Shown here: piece by piece, positions 58,420 to 64,000 of the stretch
How the letters are laid out: every line of letters begins with the position of its first letter
Position numbering within the stretch: position 1 is the stretch's first letter
DNA from: Stutzerimonas stutzeri
Lineage (GTDB): Bacteria; Pseudomonadota; Gammaproteobacteria; Pseudomonadales; Pseudomonadaceae
Assembly (NCBI RefSeq): GCF_024448985.1
Contig: NZ_JAMOII010000001.1
Span: 1-64,000, forward strand
Reading direction: 5' to 3'
Length of the DNA stretch: 64,000 nt
Notes under the pieces: model-generated
The model's input: only the letters and a program-made list of their open reading frames with translations
Databases searched by the model: none
What the model was told of the DNA's origin: nothing
Translations under genes and position numbers: made by a program

Positions 58420-59273
58420 GCGGTGCGAGCCTCCAGACGAGCCTCCGGTTTCGGTCGCAACCAGGCCCAGACCGCCAGCCAGTATAACCCCATCAGCACC
58501 ACGGCGGCCAGCGACGGCATGGCGCGGTAGCCTGTGAGTCCCGCAACGGTGCTACCCAGAGTGCCGCCGTCATCGAGCAGGGCGGAGGTGTCCCACAGCG
58601 GATCGCCGAAAACTGTATAGAGCACTTCCGGCACTTCCATGCCCATCAGCTGACCGCTGAAACGGTCGAGCCCGGCCATGAGCAGGGCCGCACCGAGCAG
58701 CAACAACAGGGCTTCGCTGACCTTGAAGAAACGCTTCCAGGAAAACAGCCGGCTGCCGGCTTGCAGCGCGGCGTAGCTGAGAAGCGCCAGGACGAAACCG
58801 AGCACGCCGCCGATGACGAAGCTCATCAGGTCCGTACCTTGCTGCTGATGGCCGATGCCATAGAGGAACACCACCGTCTCGCTACCCTCGCGGGCCACGG
58901 CGAGCATCGCCAGCACCAGCAGGCCGACGCCGCTGCCCTGGGTCAGGTGTGCGCTGGCGCCTTCGATCAGGCTGCGCTTGAGGTCGCGCCCGTGGTGGTG
59001 CATCCAGCCGACCATCTGCAGGATCAGCAGGCTGGCCGCCAGCAGCATGGCGCACTGGAACCATTCGCCCGCTGGGCCGGCCAGCCAGTCGCCAGCGCTG
59101 AGAATGCCCCAAGCCAGGAGTGTCGCCAGGCCAAGCCCGGCGGCCACGCCACCCCAGAGCATGCGCAACGCGTGGCGGTTATCCGGTTGCTGGCTCAGCC
59201 AGGCATGCAGAATGCCGATGACTAACAGGGCCTCGACGCTTTCGCGCCAGACGATGAACATGGATTGGCCCAT
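58416..59273 (-). CDS. FTR1-family iron permease (FtrC/EfeU-like)
   Basis: Seven-helix permease of 285 aa with the two REXXE iron-binding motifs of the FTR1 family (WRESVEALL at about 9-17 and AREGSETVVF near 126-135). It imports iron after oxidation in the periplasm. It is part of the leftward ftrABCD-like operon. Confidence 0.92.
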   Translation of the reverse strand: MGQSMFIVWRESVEALLVIGILHAWLSQQPDNRHALRMLWGGVAAGLGLATLLAWGILSAGDWLAGPAGEWFQCAMLLAASLLILQMVGWMHHHGRDLKRSLIEGASAHLTQGSGVGLLVLAMLAVAREGSETVVFLYGIGHQQQGTDLMSFVIGGVLGFVLALLSYAALQAGSRLFSWKRFFKVSEALLLLLGAALLMAGLDRFSGQLMGMEVPEVLYTVFGDPLWDTSALLDDGGTLGSTVAGLTGYRAMPSLAAVVLMGLYWLAVWAWLRPKPEARLEARTA

Positions 59274-59347
59274 GGCGCTTCTCCTGTTGGGTGGCCTGGA
59301 GGCGGTTCGGTTTCGCTATCGAGACTGCCGCCTACAGACCACAGGGA

Positions 59348-59680
59348 CTACTTGGCGATGATTTCCCCTTCGGGAAGATCCATGTGGAACTCGTCGAAGA
59401 AGGGGTAACGGCCCGGTTTCAGAGGGTGTATCACGACGAACGAAGTGACGCCGGACGAGAGGACCTTTTCCACTCGCAGCGGTGTGCTCTCGAATTCGGT
59501 GGGGCCGCTGCCGGCGTTGTTGATGACGATTTTGAAGCGTTGCCGGGCCGGCACCTCGAGAGTTACCGGCTCGAAATGGCCGTCGCGGATGGTCAGCTCG
59601 TAGGTAGGCAAGCCGGCCTGGGCGCCGCCGGCAAAGCCGACGACGAACAGGGGCAGCAGGTGGAACAGGACGCGTCGCAT
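59348..59680 (-). CDS. Periplasmic cupredoxin-like protein (FtrB-like)
   Basis: A 110-aa exported protein with a signal peptide (about 1-23) and a cupredoxin-like beta barrel (FEPVTLEVPARQRFKIVINNAG to KPGRYPFFDEFHMDLPEG). FtrB-type proteins are proposed to oxidise Fe(II) with copper. The ATG at 59680 has GGAGG 5 nt upstream, and a TTG start 18 nt earlier is less likely. Confidence 0.85.
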   Translation of the reverse strand: MRRVLFHLLPLFVVGFAGGAQAGLPTYELTIRDGHFEPVTLEVPARQRFKIVINNAGSGPTEFESTPLRVEKVLSSGVTSFVVIHPLKPGRYPFFDEFHMDLPEGEIIAK

Positions 59681-59694
59681 GGCTGGCCTCCGGC

Positions 59695-60228
59695 TCAATA
59701 GCCGCCTTTCTTACCGATGCCTGCGTAGGTGAACTCGTAGTTCAGCTCGCAGCGTTCGAACCAGGGCGCGACGCCGGTTTCCTTGTCGACGTGGCGGCCG
59801 AACACGGCGTGACCGCCGCCCGGCGGCAGGATGGTGAAGGTCAGCTGGTACTTACCGGGTCCCATCAGCTTGACGTTGTCGCCGTAATGCGGACCGTCGT
59901 TGGCAACCATCGCGTGGAAGTCGCCTTCGATCTTCTCGTCTGAGCCTTTCTTGCTCAGTGAGTATTTGATGTTCAGGTAGGGCACGAAGCTGCCTTCCTG
60001 CCAGCCGTTGCGATTGTCTTCGGTGGCGGCAATGTCGGCTTCCAAATGGACGTCGGATTCGGCTGTGGCGCGCATCATGCCGGTCGGCTCCATTTCCACC
60101 GGCTGCAGGTACACCGCGCCGACTTCCATGCCGCCGCATTGCTGCGGTTCACCGATGGGGTATTCCTTGGCTTGGGCGAGGGGAGTCAGCACCAGCGATG
60201 CGATGGCGAGGGTAACGGAAATACGCAT
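59695..60228 (-). CDS. Periplasmic iron-binding protein, P19/FtrA (Tpd) family
   Basis: A 177-aa exported protein of the P19/Tp34 family, which binds iron with a copper cofactor and delivers it to the FTR1 permease. A signal peptide covers about 1-20. The metal motif region is GEPQQCGGMEVGAVYL with MEPTGMM, and later HAMVANDGPHYGDN and GHAVFGRHVD. The start at 60228 follows GGAGG. First gene of the operon, behind a Fur-box-like site. Confidence 0.9.
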   Translation of the reverse strand: MRISVTLAIASLVLTPLAQAKEYPIGEPQQCGGMEVGAVYLQPVEMEPTGMMRATAESDVHLEADIAATEDNRNGWQEGSFVPYLNIKYSLSKKGSDEKIEGDFHAMVANDGPHYGDNVKLMGPGKYQLTFTILPPGGGHAVFGRHVDKETGVAPWFERCELNYEFTYAGIGKKGGY

Positions 60229-60287
60229 GTAGCCTCCGGAAAGGGCGTTTGGATGACAGTCCAAGGTTCGCATTTGCGGCGGTTAAC

Positions 60288-60306
60288 GATAATGATTCGC
60301 GTCAAT
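60288..60306. promoter_or_regulatory. Fur-box-like site upstream of the iron operon
   Basis: GATAATGATTCGCGTCAAT matches the first nine bases of the 19-bp Fur consensus exactly and about 13 of 19 overall. It lies 60-78 nt upstream of the P19-like gene. Confidence 0.65.
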
Positions 60307-60537
60307 TTTGAACGAAATGATTTGTTACGTATAGGCCGGTTTCGCTACCGTCACGCTGTTCGGAAGGCTCAAGCGCGCAGGTGACGTGGGCTAGCAGCAT
60401 CCCGCTGCGTTGAGTTGTCACACCCAATGCGGGCCGACATTCAATGCTTCGCGCTGGCCGCTGAGCTCGCGCTCGAAAAATTTCTACGTGCTCTCCGAGG
60501 CGCGGCCTACCATGTGCTTTTCGAGTCAGGGGAGCCT

Positions 60538-61947
60538 ATGCAAACCGTTGTGCTGGACGCCCGAACCGCCCGAGTACTGCCTTGGCTGGTCGCCATCGCG
60601 TTTTTCATGCAGACCCTCGACGGCACCATCCTCAACACCGCGTTGCCGGCCATGGCGCGCGACCTCGCCGAGGACCCGCTGCGCATGCAAGGCGTGGTCA
60701 TCGCCTACATGCTCACTGTGGCGCTGTTGATACCGGCGTCGGGCTGGTTGGCGGATCGCTTCGGCAGCCGGCGGATATTTTTCTCGGCGATCCTGTTGTT
60801 CACGCTTGGCTCGTTGCTTTGCGCGATGAGCGTGAGCTTCAACCAGTTGGTGATGTCGCGTGTGGTGCAGGCCGTTGGCGGCGCGTTGATGTTGCCGGTC
60901 GGGCGGCTGGTCGTGTTGCGTGCCTATCCACGCAGCGAGTTCGTGCGCGTCATGACGTTCATCGCCCTGCCGGGCATGGTCGGTCCGTTGATGGGCCCGA
61001 CCCTTGGCGGCTGGCTAGTGGAATATGCCTCGTGGCACTGGATATTCCTGATCAACCTGCCGGTCGGCCTGATCGGCTGCATAGCCGCGTTTCGCTTCAT
61101 GCCCGATCTGAAGAGCGACGAGCGAATACGCTTCGATACCTTCGGCTTCCTGCTGTTCGGTAGCGCAATGGTGCTGATCACCATCGCGCTCGAAGGGCTC
61201 GGCGATATGCACATGCCGCACGCGCGCGTCCTGCTGCTCATGGTAATCGGCACGGCCTGCCTGACCGCGTACTGGTTGCGCGCCGGGCATGTCGATAAGC
61301 CGCTGTTCAGCCCGGCACTGTTTCGCGTCCGAAGCTTTGCCGTCGGCATTTTCGGCAACCTGTTCGCGCGTTTGGGGAGTGGGGCCTTGCCTTTCATGCT
61401 GCCGTTGTTGCTGCAGGTGGCGTTGGGTTATTCGCCGGCGCAGGCGGGCATGCTCATGATCCCATTGGCGCTCGGTGCCATGCTCATCAAACCCTTGGCC
61501 AAGCCGCTGATAGACCGTCTCGGCTATCGACGCATCTTGATCGGCAATACCCTGCTGCTAGGCTCGCTGATTGCCAGCCTCGCGACGATCGATACGAACA
61601 CCCCGATGGTTCTTCTCTTGCTGCACCTGAGCCTAATCGGCATGGTCAACTCCATGCAGTTCACCGCCATGAACACCGTGACCCTGGTCGGGTTGAGCAA
61701 CCAGAACGCCAGCAGCGGCAACAGCCTGCTATCGGTGGTGGTGCAGTTGTCGATGAGCCTGGGTGTCGCTTCGGCGGGTGCGCTGCTGGGCGGCTTCACC
61801 GTGCCCGGAGCCGATGGGGAGGCCGTGCTGCGGGCATTTCATCTGACTTTTCTGTGCATCGGTGCGATGTCGATGCTGGCTGCATCGCTGTTCTCTCAGC
61901 TAGACAGCAAGCGGGTCATGGCCGCCCGACTCATTGATGATGAATGA
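60538..61947 (+). CDS. MFS multidrug exporter, DHA2 family (MdtD-like)
   Basis: A 469-aa transporter, the length of MdtD, with about 14 helices. Motif A is GWLADRFGSRRIF, and motif C-like GPLMGPTLGGWLVE follows. The N-terminus DARTARVLPWLVAIAFFMQTLDGTILNTALP is typical for DHA2. The ATG at 60538 has GGGGAG 4-5 nt upstream, which decides against the long upstream extension. Substrates unknown. Confidence 0.88.
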   Translation: MQTVVLDARTARVLPWLVAIAFFMQTLDGTILNTALPAMARDLAEDPLRMQGVVIAYMLTVALLIPASGWLADRFGSRRIFFSAILLFTLGSLLCAMSVSFNQLVMSRVVQAVGGALMLPVGRLVVLRAYPRSEFVRVMTFIALPGMVGPLMGPTLGGWLVEYASWHWIFLINLPVGLIGCIAAFRFMPDLKSDERIRFDTFGFLLFGSAMVLITIALEGLGDMHMPHARVLLLMVIGTACLTAYWLRAGHVDKPLFSPALFRVRSFAVGIFGNLFARLGSGALPFMLPLLLQVALGYSPAQAGMLMIPLALGAMLIKPLAKPLIDRLGYRRILIGNTLLLGSLIASLATIDTNTPMVLLLLHLSLIGMVNSMQFTAMNTVTLVGLSNQNASSGNSLLSVVVQLSMSLGVASAGALLGGFTVPGADGEAVLRAFHLTFLCIGAMSMLAASLFSQLDSKRVMAARLIDDE

Positions 61948-61959
61948 CGGAGGGTCAGA

Positions 61960-62172
61960 TCAACCAATGCACAGATCGGCTTCCTCTTCCTCCGGCATCT
62001 CATCCGTCACGATCACCCGCGCGTGATAGCAATCTTCATCCTCCATGCGCAGGCCGAAGTAACGGGTGTCATTGGCATCCCAGAACGCTTCGACCTGATC
62101 CATCGTGGCGGCCTCGAGAAGGACCTCCAGGCTGTGTTCCAGGACGATCGTATAGAGTTTTTCAGCAGACAT
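61960..62172 (-). CDS. Small acidic hypothetical protein
   Basis: A 70-aa acidic protein (SAEKLYTIVLEHSLEVLLEAAT, ending in DEMPEEEEADLCIG), convergent with the MFS gene. Conserved-looking but unrecognised. Confidence 0.5.
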   Translation of the reverse strand: MSAEKLYTIVLEHSLEVLLEAATMDQVEAFWDANDTRYFGLRMEDEDCYHARVIVTDEMPEEEEADLCIG

Positions 62173-62514
62173 GATCAACAGGCTCGCGCTCGATTCGGGA
62201 CAGTGGCTGCGCCATTGCAGCGGTGATGTCATTCTGACAGCTAACGGCTTAACCACAGCGCCCACTCATCGCCTTCCTGTTGTCATCCGCTGAACGGTTG
62301 ATGTGTCACAGCCTTGCTGATGAGCAGCCAGAGCCATTGAACGGACTCATGTCTCGACGCCTCGCCGGACCAGGCCGGCGGCGCCTCGGTTTCGCGCTCG
62401 GGCTTGTCGTTCAACGCCTCTTCTTCGGAGCCGAGCAGCTCATTGGTCGACTTCTGCACTAGACGTGCGGTAGTCAGTCCGAGCACGCATGGCATGCTGG
62501 TCGCGCCCTCGCTG
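62173..62514. other. Gene-free interval
   Basis: Between the small acidic gene and the chemoreceptor stop. Open frames are short with atypical composition. No repeat of families A-C is visible. Confidence 0.6.
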
Positions 62515-64000
62515 TTAAAGTTTAAAGCTTCCCATTTGACGGTTGAGGTCGTCGGCAAGGCGGGTCAGCTCCTTGCAGTCTTGGAGGCAGCTCTGCACGT
62601 CGGCGGCCGTCGAGTGTGCTAGTTCAGCGATGCCATGTACGTTGCGGTTGATTTCCTCGGTCACCGAGCTCTGCTCTTCGGTGGCAGTGGCGACTTGAGT
62701 GTTCATGTCGCTGATGCGCTCGATCTGATCGGTAATCGCGGCAAGTGAGCGGCTCGTGCGCTGACTCGCTTCTACGCCAATGCCTGTGGCTTTCTGCCCT
62801 GACTGCATTGAGTTGACAGCCGCTTCAGCAACTTTTTGCAGGCTCACTGTCATCTGCTGGATTTCGTCGGTCGACGCCTGGGTCCGGCTCGCCAGTGTCC
62901 GGACCTCATCGGCAACCACAGCGAAGCCGCGTCCCATTTCACCGGCTCGAGCCGCCTCGATGGCCGCGTTTAGCGCCAGCAAATTGGTTCGCTCGGAAAT
63001 GCCACGGATCACAGAAAGTACTTGGTCGATAGAGGCGACTTGGGCGGCCAACTCGGCTACGGTCCCTGCGGCACTGCCGATCTCATCGGACATGTGCTCG
63101 ATATGCGTGACGGAGTGCCCGACCTCCTGCCTCGCTACAGTCGCTTCGCTATGAGCAAGTTGCGAGGCGTCTGCCGCCTGGTTGGCATTCTGGGCGATTT
63201 CCTGCACGGTGAGGCCCATCTCGTTAACGGCGGTGGCCACCATGTCGGTCATCTCTTGCTGACGGCCCGAGCGCTTAGCAGTGTCACCTACCACCCGCGC
63301 CACTTGTACCACTGCGCTGCGCAGCTGTTCGCTGGTGGCAAGTACGTCACCAATCAAGGTGCGCTGGCCAGCAAGAAAACGGTTGAATCCGCGGGCCAGA
63401 TCGCCTAGTTCGTCGGCACGGCTGTCGTCTAGCCGGCGAGTCAGGTCGCCGCCTCCGCCACCTATCTCAACCAGTGCGGCTGTAACCTGACGGATGGGCT
63501 TGGCCAATCCGCGAGCAAGTAGCACGACCAGGCCGAGCGAAAGTAGTGCGATAGCCAAGCCGATAGCGCTAGTCATCCATAGCGTGCGTTGGGTTTCGGA
63601 GTAGATCTCTGCCTCCGGCACCTCGCTAACCAGCGTCCATCCGAGGCTTTCGATCGGTTGCGCCAGCGCTATAAACGTCTCGCCGCTACGCTCGAAGCGC
63701 ACCGCCTTGCCGCTATTGGCAACCAGAGCTATCGCCGCTTCTGGACTGGTCAGTGTCGAGAGGTCTATCGCGTCATTGTGCTCGGCCTGAGGATGCACTT
63801 TTATCCGGGCGTCCCTGCCAACGAGATAGACGTGCCCACGCTCGCCGAACTGGAACCCTTTAACCATATCCGAGAGGCTCGCCAGGCTGTAGCCCAGGCC
63901 GGCAACACCCAGCGTCTTGCCATTGGCGCTGATGCGCTGGTTAACGAATAGCGTAGGTAAGCGTGACGCTTTATCGATGTCGACTTCAGCGCGCCGCTCA
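62515..64000 (-). CDS. Methyl-accepting chemotaxis protein (N-terminus beyond window)
   Basis: At least 495 codons, open to the window end. The visible part starts inside a periplasmic Cache-type ligand domain ([18 protein letters not shown] to [13 protein letters not shown]). A transmembrane helix ([20 protein letters not shown]), a HAMP domain ([23 protein letters not shown]) and a standard MCP hairpin with the tip [20 protein letters not shown] follow. There is no C-terminal pentapeptide. Ligand unknown. Confidence 0.92.
   Translation of the reverse strand, partial: ERRAEVDIDKASRLPTLFVNQRISANGKTLGVAGLGYSLASLSDMVKGFQFGERGHVYLVGRDARIKVHPQAEHNDAIDLSTLTSPEAAIALVANSGKAVRFERSGETFIALAQPIESLGWTLVSEVPEAEIYSETQRTLWMTSAIGLAIALLSLGLVVLLARGLAKPIRQVTAALVEIGGGGGDLTRRLDDSRADELGDLARGFNRFLAGQRTLIGDVLATSEQLRSAVVQVARVVGDTAKRSGRQQEMTDMVATAVNEMGLTVQEIAQNANQAADASQLAHSEATVARQEVGHSVTHIEHMSDEIGSAAGTVAELAAQVASIDQVLSVIRGISERTNLLALNAAIEAARAGEMGRGFAVVADEVRTLASRTQASTDEIQQMTVSLQKVAEAAVNSMQSGQKATGIGVEASQRTSRSLAAITDQIERISDMNTQVATATEEQSSVTEEINRNVHGIAELAHSTAADVQSCLQDCKELTRLADDLNRQMGSFKL

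Noticed and set aside
62283-62558. Minus-strand frame of 91 codons after the chemoreceptor
   Set aside because: Overlaps the chemoreceptor stop, atypical composition, no ribosome site.

Overview
The window is a dense anaerobic-respiration (denitrification) region from a Pseudomonas-like gammaproteobacterium, most likely of the P. stutzeri (Stutzerimonas) group. The evidence is a high-GC sequence, a cd1-type nirS cluster next to norCBD, the nosRZDFYL-tatE order, dnrN/dnrO/dnrD/dnrP next to nor, and many intergenic REP-like palindromes. No rRNA, tRNA or CRISPR array was seen.

Layout. 0-9.2 kb is ordinary chromosome: an AGCS amino-acid symporter, a TyrR/PhhR-type regulator, a thioredoxin-reductase-like flavoprotein, an orphan TRAP solute-binding protein, small membrane or envelope proteins and an acyl-CoA dehydrogenase. 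9.4-17.7 kb is the nitrous oxide reductase operon nosRZDFYL-tatE, followed by a 536-bp imperfect inverted-repeat element. 18.7-23.3 kb holds nnrS, an SDR, a soluble CZB chemoreceptor and an HPP-CBS protein, then a LysR regulator. An IS110-family element (24.3-25.6 kb) sits between two inverted copies of a local palindrome. 25.7-37.3 kb is the cytochrome cd1 nitrite reductase cluster read leftward, nirS-M-C-F-D-L-G-H, then a 2.4-kb AT-richer insertion, then nirJ-E-N. 37.6-44.0 kb is nirQ, norE/norF-like genes, norC, norB and norD. 44.2-48.2 kb is the NO-regulatory block dnrP, dnrD, dnrO, dnrN and the divergent norR. 49.1-56.0 kb holds anaerobic ubiquinone hydroxylation (ubiUVT), a DGC-domain protein, a DNR-type regulator, and class III ribonucleotide reductase with its activase. 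57.0-60.3 kb is an ftrABCD-type iron uptake operon with a Fur-box-like site, followed by an MFS exporter and the start of a chemoreceptor cut off by the window end.

How it works together. Ten FNR/DNR-type boxes (TTGAT-N4-ATCAA or close) lie in front of nosR, nnrS, nirJ, nirS, nirQ, norC, dnrP, ubiU, the DGC gene and nrdD. One anaerobic/NO circuit can therefore switch on nitrite, NO and N2O reduction together with oxygen-independent quinone and deoxynucleotide synthesis. dnrN has instead a sigma-54 promoter with three GGT-N7-ACC sites, fitting control by the adjacent NorR.

The least ordinary features are these. (1) An attC-like recombination site and probable gene cassettes are inserted inside the nir cluster. 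(2) Class III ribonucleotide reductase is split, with the glycyl-radical loop encoded by a separate 53-aa gene. (3) The IS110 element has a candidate bridge-RNA region containing a 9-nt match to its flanking target repeat. (4) nirF carries an apparent one-base frameshift. (5) At least four families of palindromic repeats fill the intergenic spaces.
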